Counted from the first letter of the stretch, positions 50,401 through 58,139 are shown. The stretch is DNA of 64,000 nt from an uncultured Clostridia bacterium (GCA_947624655.1 CANQLH010000002.1:32666-96665), one strand, 5' to 3'. Numbers and translations are program-made. The notes: a model not told the origin generated them from the sequence alone.

Positions 50401-51919
50401 TGACAAACAGATAGATGCTCTTGAAGAAGTTGTTGATAAATATCTCGATGCGCTGAGAGCGGGCGAGGATTTATATGATTATTACAAGAGCGTAAAAAAT
50501 AAGACAAAGGAAATTGCTTCACTTCAGAAGCAGCTTGGAGCTTATGCAAATGATAATTCAGAGGAAACAAAGGCTAAACTTCAGGAGTTAAAGGTTTCTC
50601 TTGAAGAAGCGCAGGAGGATTTGGCTGATATTCAGCATAAACAGTATATATCAGACCTTGAAAAGCTTATGGACAATCTTCTTTCTGACTATGAGAGGGT
50701 TATTACAGGAAAGCTTGATGAGACTGATGCTATAATTACTGATTTAATCGCAAACATAAATTCTAATTCAAGTAATATAAGAGATACCCTCTATGCAGTT
50801 TCAGAAGAGGCCGGTTATACTTTGAGTGATAATATGGCGGCTATATGGTCGCCTATGGCTGATGAAACCGGACGGCTTGCCGATGTTCTGACAACTTATT
50901 CAAACAATATGGCTGCCTCTATGACTTCCTTACAGGGTACTGTTGAGAATGTCGTATCAGGTATAAAGGAAATGATTGCCGCTTCAAACAGTCTTGCTTC
51001 AAGCCTTGTAAGTCAGGCAGCAAGGGATAGTGAGCCTGTTAGGGCGGAGAGCGGTTCAGATTTATCTTCAAACAACAAAACAAGTAAGACAGATAATGCT
51101 ACTACATCTAAGACTTCAAATAGTTCTTCAAGCTCTAAAAGCAATAGCTCCAAAACTTCAAATTCTTCAAAGGGAACAGCAGATGCAGGAACATATGCAA
51201 CAATCCCTGAAGCTTATGCGGCGGCTGTAAAGAAATTGAATACTGACAGAAATGGTAACGCAGATTATGATTATGTTACTGTAACGGTTCAGCGTAGGAA
51301 TGATGCAGGTAAAATACTTTATACAACAAGGTATAAACTAACACCGGGAGCAGGTCAGCTTACAAAGCTTGCCAAAGGTACAAAATACGTTCCGAAAACA
51401 GGGGCATATATAGTTGATGATGGTTCAGGTCAGGAGCTTATCGCTCACAAATCAGCAGGACGTGTAACAAGTCTTGAAACAGGTGACAGGGTTTTTAATG
51501 CTGATGAAACATCTAACATAGCAAAGACCCTTGAAACTTTTTCACAGGCAAAAACAAAGAGCCTTGCTGAAATTGTAAACGACCAGTTAAAAACTCTTGA
51601 CGAGATTTCAGCCCAAAATGGTGGTATGTCCCACTCTGAGATTTTAAGATATATGGCAGAACCCTACTTCCCCGAAGCCGAAAGACTTTCACAGGGCTTG
51701 CCGCCTCTAAACCAAAATCTTATAAACAGCAACAGCGGAAATATGACAATCCAGATAGGCAATATAACTTTGCCAAATGTTAAATCTCCTGAAGATTTTT
51801 ATTCTGGAATAATGCAGATAGCGCAAAGGGATGGAAACTTTGAAAAAATGGTTCAGAGTATGACTATAGACAGACTTGCCGGCAAAAGCAGTTTTGCCAA
51901 AAGGAAGTATAATTTTTAA
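44444..51919 (+). CDS. Tail tape-measure protein, exon 2
   Basis: The exon encodes 2491 residues, beginning ALKDIDVFKGFRLRDTKAAFE right after the predicted splice site. The frame is open upstream only to a stop at 44405, and a local ATG at 44417 would lack a ribosome site. ITEGIGGFIKAHPVLTSLAATFAALKA is the membrane-active region found after the TP901 core in related tape measures. Then come very long coiled coils, two VGEQGNELI/GSGQELIAHK-type segments typical of tape-measure ends, and Ser/Thr-rich linkers. Joined to exon 1 the protein reaches about 3130 residues, predicting a long tail. Confidence 0.85.
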   Translation, partial: ALKDIDVFKGFRLRDTKAAFEVITEGIGGFIKAHPVLTSLAATFAALKAVDTFVFNADEKLEKATSAVGEYQNTVSELESVESELQNINARMDELNSKGHLSLVESDELNKLQRSNDELERRRNILSSLEEGQFAAAKNEVANYLSDRSTANQNFKLFNPYTWKNSARRADGVGSNVVLNWLGRSGIASALSSLLMPGSGGTIVPFALGLGSMEADKNTALTPIESINSYLDGIVELQGKIAETEEKMTGVTDPSKIETYNKEIAKYEKTIEDYKSVISTDFDDIANITDNFNADYFNPDDYNDFLNAMGRFDNLMGSSGKTKESKIEGLLAKDEYEGLKDRLVNLAKQGKLTAEVLYSTKDGIDKFFSDISSKNVSADDIVQYFNALADPDSYNFDNIRKQFKETLISATDKTFTPEQRTVAKEYEQVFNEIQKLKQEGADLTQTIFGNIDTNHRQVLEWTDENLKAYKKAIKSWGETPEDLAGNVSTVFGAYEDFGDDEHPLNIAFSPMLQTENGAVLLSKGTVEKYIESLIKKAGAGGREWTSEDLFKLDAEGLDVDGRHIKNIIADIGDTAEQTSKLMHFQGKDGAMAMSLKEIENVAKETGLSVKEVLDSVNDGAEEFVDNLSEKELEAYVTLKASTDTSEWDLQTWKSNIEKQLEIEAKVDIKATPKLDEFTQAQESDNSGKNYDTIVSSLESVKRLYEGGLVGTDDFLSFAKLISPNDVATVSEYEKYVGNIAKYFTEDYKGLEAFKKDLDAKGLAEYNSQTGKLETTFKNTSEAAREMGMSTETFVMAMQKLDEFGYDIKIFSNEEEAKNTLDKEISSLADLYAKREALKTDDNGNTIEDKDLSEDAKKQLSALDEEILQVQDDLAATRKEYENLILGGNDNETTLEGIKADREAVNRVKNNELYSEIQSFNSMGLKADSKGYEEYKNHLEELAAEINGSIKEINENGQIRLEFVYNGESEDDYLNDIDTMVNYASAANDKLKELEETDHTFNFSTNDINELEDDLEAAQEIFDSFKGADGKIDLTVEGAPEAQSVLTALLVRKQELEKPTIMKVDVSNPESEAEEAVAQLQKFQSDYNNRQIKVQIGADTTAIDKSLQADLDALSQNTIITGSFNIDTTSVGKAAETIKELTPEIMVNAGVDTSKVEAFEAEDREEEGTVVYNVDDTKVKAFEAIPRIGRGTIYYSAVYGNPDAPDINVRQATPGRGLADGNAHFGDARAKGSLGEKKNGKVLVGEQGNELIVRSNKYFTVGNNGAEFVDLKKDDIVFNHKQTEELFKNGHISSRGKTGSARAYGSTGSGSIRIPGTTTAPKTTTTTETKTTTKTTTDSSKKDSESTDKYYNYFAAILKDRQKAVEKFEKELERLNEKIEVALENNDMELYQSLMGDFSDISKEYRDYLHNSAEELRKLSETEIYPIVYEIAPELKGQKFEDWSEETLLDIQKRLDEESAKLEGDESSAAKLKREKYEALSQTISDIYDAAGNINGEGEFAEKWADNIKEIKELAIKALDEIEQKYDRMLSDVSESGDLISHNISMTEARGYEANDSLKRQLIENKEQQKEINLEKAESLQLTLDELVAEGRIVKGSDDYYDYLDKINSAKSEALGIDEEIAGLMAEMDEYVRHNSVFETMTDVLQSGLDLISKTASSAFKSFSTKKGAIADEVVQLNNLIGSTNSELEYQKQVFDSLNIPEEYINLIKSGSLDPLSIDDTALSEEAQKGINVWNRIIELQQTAADLAEDLSQKYKDMFDNVEGKFQSILNQLELNKNLLDKAVSISEAQGLLTSTKYYEEMTAIEKENGEKLRQERDELVKAMKTAISEGNIEKGSDAWNDMQSEINSVTEAIWESDLALKEYANDIRDLNNEVFDYMQDSISRITDEADFLIDLMENDKLFDDDGKLTDKGLATMGLHGLNYNTYSEEAKKYAEEIEDINREIENNPYDTKLIERKNELVDAHQEAILAAENEKKAIKDLISDGYDKQIDALEEVVDKYLDALRAGEDLYDYYKSVKNKTKEIASLQKQLGAYANDNSEETKAKLQELKVSLEEAQEDLADIQHKQYISDLEKLMDNLLSDYERVITGKLDETDAIITDLIANINSNSSNIRDTLYAVSEEAGYTLSDNMAAIWSPMADETGRLADVLTTYSNNMAASMTSLQGTVENVVSGIKEMIAASNSLASSLVSQAARDSEPVRAESGSDLSSNNKTSKTDNATTSKTSNSSSSSKSNSSKTSNSSKGTADAGTYATIPEAYAAAVKKLNTDRNGNADYDYVTVTVQRRNDAGKILYTTRYKLTPGAGQLTKLAKGTKYVPKTGAYIVDDGSGQELIAHKSAGRVTSLETGDRVFNADETSNIAKTLETFSQAKTKSLAEIVNDQLKTLDEISAQNGGMSHSEILRYMAEPYFPEAERLSQGLPPLNQNLINSNSGNMTIQIGNITLPNVKSPEDFYSGIMQIAQRDGNFEKMVQSMTIDRLAGKSSFAKRKYNF

Positions 51920-51950
51920 GTAAATTTTTTTCTAAACAGAGAATATATTT

Positions 51951-52012
51951 GTAGGACGTGCCTGTTGTTTTTAAAATGACAGGCGTGTTCTGCAAATGTT
52001 TTTTGTTTTTAT
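51951..52012 (+). terminator. Terminator after tape-measure gene
   Basis: GTAGGACGTGCCTG pairs with CAGGCGTGTTCTGC (G.T pairs included) and is followed by a T-rich stretch. It separates the tail operon from the moron block. Confidence 0.8.
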
Positions 52013-52085
52013 TTTCTGAACAAGTGACATAAGTGACTTACAGTGACAATTTTAATAATTCTGAGAAAATTTCACAAAAAAACAG

Positions 52086-52113
52086 TTGTAAAACATAAAT
52101 ATTGTGATATAAT
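52086..52113 (+). promoter_or_regulatory. Promoter of AAA/RloB pair
   Basis: TTGTAA and TATAAT are separated by 16 bases, about 45 bases before the start codon at 52157. Confidence 0.75.
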
Positions 52114-52156
52114 ATATAACAAACTGAGATAAAATCACATTATTGGAGGGGTTTTT

Positions 52157-53443
52157 ATGTTACTTCAATTTAACTTTAAAAATTTTAAGTCTTTCAGAGA
52201 CGATACAACTCTGGACTTTACCGCTACAAAAATTAAAGAATTTTCTGATAGGGTTGTTAAAATTGCAAATGAAAAGATTCTGCCTGTCGCTGCAATATTT
52301 GGAGCTAACGCACATGGAAAATCAAACGTGTTAGAAGCTTTTGAGTATATGCATATTTATGTTTTAGATTCTGCTATGTTCGGAGGTGAAAGCAACAGCA
52401 AAAAGACAGAGATAAGGGTTATAAAACCTACACCGTTTTTATTTGATAAAAACAGTAAAGACAAAGAATCTTCTTTTGAGGTATATTTTATAGATTCTGA
52501 TGAAAAGGGTTCGAAAACGTACAACTATGGTTTTTCTATTAATAACAATGGGGTTGTGGAAGAGTGGCTAAACAGTAAAGCAAAAACTTCCAATAAATTC
52601 AGAAGGATATTTTATAGAAACACAATAGAAAATGTACTGGATATGCCGGGAATAAAAAAGAATATGCAGGAAAATGTAAAAATTTCTTTGCAAAAGGAGA
52701 CTCTTGTTGTTTCATTAGGCGCTATGCTTAAATGTCATGAATTGGAAAAAATAAGAAATTGGTTTCGGGATAATGAATCTATGAATTTCGACGAACCTAT
52801 GGAGAATTTGATTTTTTCAAGACTTTTGCCGGAGGGATTTTTAGATAATGAAACAGTAAGGAAAAATGTTGTTAATTATTTATCATCTTTTGATTCATCT
52901 ATTATTGATTTTGACGTCAAAAAAGTAAAAGATGATGACGATGATGGAAGAGAAATTATAATTATAGATTCAATTCATAGAATGATTGATTCTGACCAAA
53001 CAGCTAAAATTCCATTTAGGCGAGAATCCGCAGGAACCTTAAAGATGTTTTCTTTGTATAGTTTTTTGCAGGATGTTATGGAAAAAGGTTCAGTGCTATT
53101 TGTTGATGAACTTAATTCAAGACTTCATCCCTTGCTTGTCAGATTAATTTTAATAACCTTTCTTGACAATAATATTAACAAAAACCATGCACAACTTATA
53201 TTTACAACTCATGATGCATGGCAGTTAAACGGATGTGGCCTTCGCAGAGATGAAATTTGGTTTGTCGAAAAGGATAATGACGGTGTTTCTACTTTATATT
53301 CTCTATCTGATTATGTAGACGATGAAGGTGCTAAAATCAGAAATGACGAAAATTTTCAGAGAAATTATTTGCTCGGAAAATATGGAGCTATACCTGAGTT
53401 AAAAGCATTAGATATTTGGGGAGAAAATTGTGATGGCAAATGA
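52157..53443 (+). CDS. AAA_15/AAA_21-type ATPase (OLD/RloA-like)
   Basis: The 428-residue protein starts LLQFNFKNFKSFRDDTTLDF, the classic RecF/SMC-like N-terminus. Walker A is GANAHGKS (in AIFGANAHGKSNVLEAF), a signature-like region is FRRESAGTLKMFSL, and Walker B is SVLFVDELNSRLHP followed by FTTHDAWQL. This architecture belongs to ATPases found in abortive-infection and retron-like systems, encoded next to a RloB partner as here. GGAGG is upstream. It overlaps the RloB-like gene by 11 bases. Inserted in the tail module with its own promoter, it is most likely a defence or exclusion moron. Confidence 0.87.
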   Translation: MLLQFNFKNFKSFRDDTTLDFTATKIKEFSDRVVKIANEKILPVAAIFGANAHGKSNVLEAFEYMHIYVLDSAMFGGESNSKKTEIRVIKPTPFLFDKNSKDKESSFEVYFIDSDEKGSKTYNYGFSINNNGVVEEWLNSKAKTSNKFRRIFYRNTIENVLDMPGIKKNMQENVKISLQKETLVVSLGAMLKCHELEKIRNWFRDNESMNFDEPMENLIFSRLLPEGFLDNETVRKNVVNYLSSFDSSIIDFDVKKVKDDDDDGREIIIIDSIHRMIDSDQTAKIPFRRESAGTLKMFSLYSFLQDVMEKGSVLFVDELNSRLHPLLVRLILITFLDNNINKNHAQLIFTTHDAWQLNGCGLRRDEIWFVEKDNDGVSTLYSLSDYVDDEGAKIRNDENFQRNYLLGKYGAIPELKALDIWGENCDGK

Positions 53444-54110
53444 TAAAAAAATAAAGGAGCGTCGAATAGGCAAAAGGAAAGCCCGTGACATTGGCTCACG
53501 GGCAAATGCTCCTGATTTAGGCTATTATATAATTGTTACAGATACTAAAGCAACCGAAATTAATTATTTTACAGGTATTAAAAACATGATTCCTGAAAAT
53601 TTAAGGAGAAGATTGGTTATTGTTCCTAAAAAAACTGACACACAGAACCTTATTAACGAGGCAGTGAAAAATGCCAATCTTTATCCACAGTATGGAGAAA
53701 TATGGATAATTTTTGATAGAGATAAGATTACTGATTTTGACAATATTATTGAATCGGCTAAAGCAGAAGGAGTACACGTTGGTTGGTCAAACCCTTGTAT
53801 AGAGGTTTGGTTTATGTTGTATTTTGATAAAGCTCCTACATATATGTCGCTAACCCCGTCAGTTGAATGTTGCAAAAAATTTGGAGAACTGTATAAAAAT
53901 AAGGTGGGTCAAAAATATAATAAAGGAGACAAAAATATATATGAGAAACTTATTAAATACGGTAACGAATCTAAAGCAATTAATAGGGCAAAAAGCAAAC
54001 TCGACAGCTATGCAAGGAGCGATATTACAAAACCATCTGAAATGATTTCTGCCACAACAATTTTTCAACTGGTGGAAGAAATAAGAAATAAAATAAAATT
54101 GTCGTATTAA
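53433..54110 (+). CDS. RloB-family protein, partner of AAA ATPase
   Basis: The 225-residue protein has the RloB pattern: YYIIVTDTKATEINYFTGIK (an acidic TOPRIM-like first strand), EIWIIFDRDKI, and SNPCIEVWFMLYFDKAP. The final AINRAKSKLDSY is followed by LVEEIRNK. RloB proteins are believed to have a nuclease- or TOPRIM-like fold and are paired with AAA ATPases in the RloAB/AbiL-like arrangement. ATG 53433 is chosen, with GGGGAG nine bases upstream and an 11-base overlap with the ATPase. The pair would act together after phage attack; exact mechanism and name are uncertain. Confidence 0.82.
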   Translation: MANDKKIKERRIGKRKARDIGSRANAPDLGYYIIVTDTKATEINYFTGIKNMIPENLRRRLVIVPKKTDTQNLINEAVKNANLYPQYGEIWIIFDRDKITDFDNIIESAKAEGVHVGWSNPCIEVWFMLYFDKAPTYMSLTPSVECCKKFGELYKNKVGQKYNKGDKNIYEKLIKYGNESKAINRAKSKLDSYARSDITKPSEMISATTIFQLVEEIRNKIKLSY

Positions 54111-54130
54111 TAAGACAAGTTATGATAATT

Positions 54131-54202
54131 AATGCTGCTCAACAATATAAAGCTTCTTTATTAAATGTCGAAATAAAAAGGGGCTTTATTTTGTTGAGCA
54201 TT
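54131..54202. repeat. Long imperfect inverted repeat after RloB gene
   Basis: AATGCTGCTCAACAATATAAAGC and GCTTTATTTTGTTGAGCATT pair over about 19 positions around a 29-base loop. It could terminate the moron transcript or hold the next ribosome site. It marks the boundary between the inserted pair and the next tail-region gene. Confidence 0.6.
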
Positions 54203-54217
54203 ATTAGAAAGGGAGGG

Positions 54218-54559
54218 ATTTATACGGTTACACTTAAAAGGATAGGAAACAGCCCTAATATACCTTTTTTGGAGATTGTAGGGCTTTCAAAAGATGAAAA
54301 GCCTACTGTAAAGATTGAGAACGTTTTTATAGTTAACGGAAGTACCTTTAAAGAAATTGACACGGGGGATATTTATATTTATGATGAGGAATCAGAAAGC
54401 TGGGTTTTAGACCAATTATATAGTAATTCAAAAGCAGAAGATGATTTTACCCTATCAGAAATAACTCCCGAAGAAGTTGAAGCGCTTTTCAAAAACGCTG
54501 ACGGGAGCAAGAATAATGAAATGATTGCCTTGTTCAAGCAGGTACTTGATAAAGAATAA
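54218..54559 (+). CDS. Small tail-region protein with unclear start
   Basis: The conserved-looking frame begins YTVTLKRIGNSPNIPFLEIVG and continues VFIVNGSTFKEIDTGDIYIYDEESESWV. I know this layout from small proteins between tape-measure and distal tail genes in Clostridia phages. A perfect GGGAGGG (54211-54217) is present, but the codons after it (ATT, TAT, ACG, GTT) include no ATG, GTG or TTG. The only upstream ATG (54122) would force translation through the long inverted repeat. A rare ATT/ACG start or a mutation is possible. Function: probable tail assembly or accessory protein. Confidence 0.55.
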   Translation: MYTVTLKRIGNSPNIPFLEIVGLSKDEKPTVKIENVFIVNGSTFKEIDTGDIYIYDEESESWVLDQLYSNSKAEDDFTLSEITPEEVEALFKNADGSKNNEMIALFKQVLDKE

Positions 54560-54582
54560 ATATTTTGTATTTATCGGATATG

Positions 54583-54611
54583 TTGACAAAGCAAAAATAT
54601 AGAAGTATAAT
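54583..54611 (+). promoter_or_regulatory. Consensus promoter of Fic unit
   Basis: TTGACA and TATAAT are separated by 17 bases. It starts a leader of about 115 bases that holds an inverted repeat before the Fic start. Confidence 0.85.
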
Positions 54612-54676
54612 AAAACTGTTAAGTATCAATTCAAGCTTATTTTGACAGATAAAGTGATTAATTTGGCTAAAATAAA

Positions 54677-54716
54677 TTATATAATGTCAAAAAACATAAA
54701 AATTGACAGTATATAA
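54677..54716. promoter_or_regulatory. Inverted-repeat operator before Fic gene
   Basis: TTATATAATGTCAA (54677-54690) and TTGACAGTATATAA (54703-54716) match as inverted repeats at 13 of 14 positions, with a 12-base spacer. It lies just before the ribosome site. It could bind the winged helix at the C-terminus of the Fic protein or another regulator. Confidence 0.6.
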
Positions 54717-54732
54717 TTGAGGAGGTTTTATT

Positions 54733-55959
54733 ATGGACTATATGCCATTAAAGGATATGTATTATAAATTGGGATATACAAAAAAGCAAGTTTATGAAAA
54801 TGAATGTATGAGTAGGTATAACAGTATATCTGCTGTTCGTTTTGATATTAAAATCAATGGCTGTAGGGCTTTTTTGGTTATTACATCTGAAGTGCTTAAT
54901 AAGGTTGTTAAAATATATGAGCTGAATAATAAGCTTAATAATTTGGTAAGCAGTTTGTCCGATTTAGCTTTGGAACAATATGTAAAAAGCTGTATAATTG
55001 ATGAAATATTCAGTACAAACGAGATAGAGGGAGTTGTAAGCACCAGAAAGGATATTTCGGAGGTTTTAAACCAAATACAAAGCAATGGTATAAAAGATAA
55101 GACCAATAACAGACTGTTGGGATTGGTTCATAAATATTATATGCTTAACAGTAAAAAAGACATTTCCATCTGTAATTGTCAGGATATAAGAAATATCTAT
55201 GACGATTTACTTAGAGAGGAAATATTGTCAGACAATCCGCAGAATCTTCCTGACGGCATTTACTTCCGAAAGAATGATGTGGTTCTTTATTCTGCTGCCG
55301 GTGAAATTATACACTACGGAATAAGTCCCGAAGATAAAATAAACGAGGCTATGATACAGGCTATTGAGGTTTTATCAAATGAAAAACTGAATATCCTTAT
55401 CAGAATAGCTGTTTTCCATTACTTTTTCGGTTATATTCACCCTTTCTACGATGGCAATGGACGTACAAGCAGATTTATAAGCAGCTATTTATTGTCCAAA
55501 AGCTTTAATACCCTTGCAAGCTATAGATTGGCGTATACAATCAGGGACAATGTATCTATGTATTATAAAAGCTTTGCGCAAACGAATAACGCTCTGAATC
55601 GTGGTGATTTAACACCTTTTGTTATCAACTTTTTGGATATTATAATAAAGCTTTTTGATGACTTGTGTGAAGCTCTTAGTGAAAAGCAGAAGCTCATAAA
55701 TTACTACAGCGAAATAGGAAATAAAATAGCTAAGACCGAATTGGAAAATAGAATTATCTATAATCTTTTTGTTATAACCTTATTCGGTGACACAGATTAT
55801 TCTGCCGCCGATATAGCGAATATGTCAAAAGCATCATTAAATACTGTAAAAAAGGTATTGGTACGTCTTGAAGGTATGGGCATATTGACTGTAAATAAGT
55901 CGGGACGTAAGCTTATATATAAATTTGACATTAACGCTATTGACAATAAGGTTTTTTGA
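54733..55959 (+). CDS. Fic-domain protein with autoinhibitory motif and winged helix
   Basis: This 408-residue protein contains the complete Fic motif HPFYDGNGR, with its His at residue 236. The inhibitory motif (S/T)xxxE(G/N), TNEIEG at residues 95-100, places it in the class with an N-terminal inhibitory helix. The C-terminal 70 residues (YSAADIANMSKASLNTVKKVLVRLEGMG...) form a winged helix. Fic proteins transfer AMP or other nucleotides to target proteins. The active site looks intact. It has GAGGAGG and its own promoter with an inverted repeat. It is inserted in the tail module, probably as a host-modifying or defence moron. Confidence 0.92.
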   Translation: MDYMPLKDMYYKLGYTKKQVYENECMSRYNSISAVRFDIKINGCRAFLVITSEVLNKVVKIYELNNKLNNLVSSLSDLALEQYVKSCIIDEIFSTNEIEGVVSTRKDISEVLNQIQSNGIKDKTNNRLLGLVHKYYMLNSKKDISICNCQDIRNIYDDLLREEILSDNPQNLPDGIYFRKNDVVLYSAAGEIIHYGISPEDKINEAMIQAIEVLSNEKLNILIRIAVFHYFFGYIHPFYDGNGRTSRFISSYLLSKSFNTLASYRLAYTIRDNVSMYYKSFAQTNNALNRGDLTPFVINFLDIIIKLFDDLCEALSEKQKLINYYSEIGNKIAKTELENRIIYNLFVITLFGDTDYSAADIANMSKASLNTVKKVLVRLEGMGILTVNKSGRKLIYKFDINAIDNKVF

Positions 55960-55972
55960 GGAGGAGATATAT

Positions 55973-56221
55973 ATGCAGGAGCGAGAAAAGGACGTAGCAA
56001 AGTCCGTTGACGCTTTAAAAGAAAGAAAAGAAAGATATGACAGATTAAAGAAATTGGAAAATGAGTTCAGGAAAAACATAGCTGAAATTAAGGCTTTGAA
56101 GCATAAATATGAAATAGTTGTAAAAAAGATAGAAGCTCTTTATGAAGGTCTTGAAAAGGGAACCCTTACCAAAAGGCAGATTAAGGCTTTTCAGAGGCTT
56201 GACAAGTATGTAAAAATATAA
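55973..56221 (+). CDS. Small coiled-coil protein
   Basis: This 82-residue protein is almost entirely charged helix (DVAKSVDALKERKERYDRLKKL...), predicted to be one long coiled coil with a Lys/Arg-rich tail. ATG 55973 follows GAGGAGGAGATATAT. It starts 13 bases after the Fic stop and probably belongs to the same transcript. A small coiled-coil next to Fic could be an antitoxin-like or substrate-binding partner. This is only a positional inference; no family was recognised. Confidence 0.6.
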   Translation: MQEREKDVAKSVDALKERKERYDRLKKLENEFRKNIAEIKALKHKYEIVVKKIEALYEGLEKGTLTKRQIKAFQRLDKYVKI

Positions 56222-56306
56222 AGGTTTACATTATATTAAAAGGCTTTTATCAATATTGCAAGGGTGGAACATTATCGTTATAGTGATTATATTAAGAGGG
56301 ATAAAT

Positions 56307-57281
56307 ATGCAAAATTATAAAATCAATAGTGTTGAAATAGAAAACTTTGGCGCAATAAGAAGGGTTAAATGTGATAACCTAACAGGGATTAATCTGATTA
56401 TTGGGAAAAACAACACCGGAAAGACATTTTTTCTAAAAGCCCTTTCTTCTACTATTGAAACTATGCATTGGATTAAGAACTATAAGGAGATAGAAGATAT
56501 TAAAAGTTGGTTTAAAGAAATTATTATGCTAAACTTTAAAATAGACAGATGTAGCGATTTGATAAGGAATGGTCAAGATAATCTTAAATTTTATTGCAAT
56601 GCAGACGGATTAGAGGTTGATTATAACATTAACAGAGATAAGGATGATATTAATCTTGCCCTTAAAAATTATCCTTACTGCCCAAAGGAAGAGTTTGACT
56701 TTCAATTTGTACCAAGTGATACTATAGTATCTGTTAACAAAAAATTATTTGATTTATTTCCAACTTGGATTCATAGTAGACTGGCATTAAGTTTATTACT
56801 GGAAAATGCTGATAGAAATGGTACAAGATTAAATTCACAAGGTGATATATATTTTGGTGATAAGAATGTTTGGTATTATAAAGAAAATGGCAAGAAATAC
56901 AATATAAATAATATTTCTGACAGTAACAGAATGTTGTGTGTTTTGAACAGGCTTTTTTCAAATGGCTCTTTAAAAAAAGGAGCGGTACTGTTTTTAGATG
57001 GTGTGGATTCTGTTTTTCACCCTACAGAAATTTCAAAATTATGGGATATGCTTTTCGATATATCTGAAGATTTGGGTATTCAGATATTTGCAACAAGCCA
57101 TTCCTATTTTACAATTAAAAAGCTATGTTTATTAGCTATGACGAACAATAAATCTATATCTTGTATTTCCCTTGACGGTCGTGAAGCTGTTGTAAATGAT
57201 TTAAAGCTTGGTATGCCAAATAATTCTATTATAGAAGAAAGCATACGTCTTTATACGGAAGAAATTTTTAAAATGCTATGA
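56307..57281 (+). CDS. AAA_15-type ATPase
   Basis: This protein of about 324 residues starts NYKINSVEIENFGAIRRVKC, then Walker A GKNNTGKT (IIGKNNTGKTFFLKALSS). It ends with Walker B GAVLFLDGVDSVFHP and FATSHSYFTIKK. It resembles small OLD-like or RecF-like ATPases but lacks a visible TOPRIM domain. ATG 56307 is chosen, since GAGGGATAAAT precedes it. It stands alone between the Fic unit and the distal tail gene and is probably a further moron. The missing partner suggests a single-gene system or regulation of the tail block. Confidence 0.8.
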   Translation: MQNYKINSVEIENFGAIRRVKCDNLTGINLIIGKNNTGKTFFLKALSSTIETMHWIKNYKEIEDIKSWFKEIIMLNFKIDRCSDLIRNGQDNLKFYCNADGLEVDYNINRDKDDINLALKNYPYCPKEEFDFQFVPSDTIVSVNKKLFDLFPTWIHSRLALSLLLENADRNGTRLNSQGDIYFGDKNVWYYKENGKKYNINNISDSNRMLCVLNRLFSNGSLKKGAVLFLDGVDSVFHPTEISKLWDMLFDISEDLGIQIFATSHSYFTIKKLCLLAMTNNKSISCISLDGREAVVNDLKLGMPNNSIIEESIRLYTEEIFKML

Positions 57282-57299
57282 TTTTATGGGAGGAGGGAT

Positions 57300-58139
57300 T
57301 TGTTGAAAGCTATTGACTTTATTTATGATGAGCGCAGACTCAGTGATTTTGGATTTATGATTTGCTCCTTTGACGGGGGCGGTGTTGAGACTGTTTCTGA
57401 TTCGGAAGTTACTTTTAATATGGTTTCGGCTTTGAGTGGCAAAAGACGTTATATTACTGACAGGGTTTATGAGAGCTTTATTGAGAGTACATTTCAAATT
57501 TGCAAAATTCCCGACAGGTGGAATTATAATATCGAAATAACCTTCGAAGAAGTAAGAGCTTTGAAAAGATGGCTTGAAAGAAAAAATTTTTGTAAGGTCA
57601 AATTTATTCAGGAGCCTTTTAGTGAGTTTGGCTATGATTTTTTCTTTGAGGGTGTTTTTAATGTTAAGCAGATTGAAATTGGCGGAGTTATTTTAGGCTT
57701 GGAGCTTACCCTCATTACAAACAGGCCCCTTGCCCTCCACGACCCTATAAATATAAAACTTGAATGGAGTAAGAATGAATTATCGGAGTATGAAAGAAGT
57801 AAGAAAAGCATTACTCGTACAATAGAGGATTTGTCAGATGAAACAGGCTTTTGCTATCCCAAAATGAAGGTTACTTGCTTAGAAAACGGTTCTTTTCAAA
57901 TAGCATCAGATGTAAACGGAGACATAACAGTTGTAAAAAACTGCATAAAAAATGAAGTCCTGACTTTTGAATATCCTATTGTAACAAGCTCTATAAAAAC
58001 CCACGACTTGGCAAATGATTTCAACTTTGTTTTCTTAAAGCTGCAAAACAGTTATGGCGAAAGAGAGAACAACTTTACAATAGACAGTCCTTGTGTAATA
58101 GAAATAGAGTATTGCCCTGTTGTTAAGATAGGCGTATAA
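57300..58139 (+). CDS. Distal tail (Dit)-like protein
   Basis: The 279-residue protein (LLKAIDFIYDERRLSDFGFM...) has the pattern of Siphovirus distal tail proteins: an N-terminal half with FNMVSALSGKRRYITDRVYES and FQICKIPDRWNYNIEITFEEVRALKRWLERKNFCKVKF, then a C-terminal half rich in strands. The start is one of two adjacent TTG codons (57300 or 57303) after GGAGGAGGG. It builds the hub at the tail tip, followed in order by tail-fibre genes. The order tape measure, Dit, endopeptidase-like protein is standard once the moron block is ignored. Confidence 0.8.
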   Translation: MLKAIDFIYDERRLSDFGFMICSFDGGGVETVSDSEVTFNMVSALSGKRRYITDRVYESFIESTFQICKIPDRWNYNIEITFEEVRALKRWLERKNFCKVKFIQEPFSEFGYDFFFEGVFNVKQIEIGGVILGLELTLITNRPLALHDPINIKLEWSKNELSEYERSKKSITRTIEDLSDETGFCYPKMKVTCLENGSFQIASDVNGDITVVKNCIKNEVLTFEYPIVTSSIKTHDLANDFNFVFLKLQNSYGERENNFTIDSPCVIEIEYCPVVKIGV

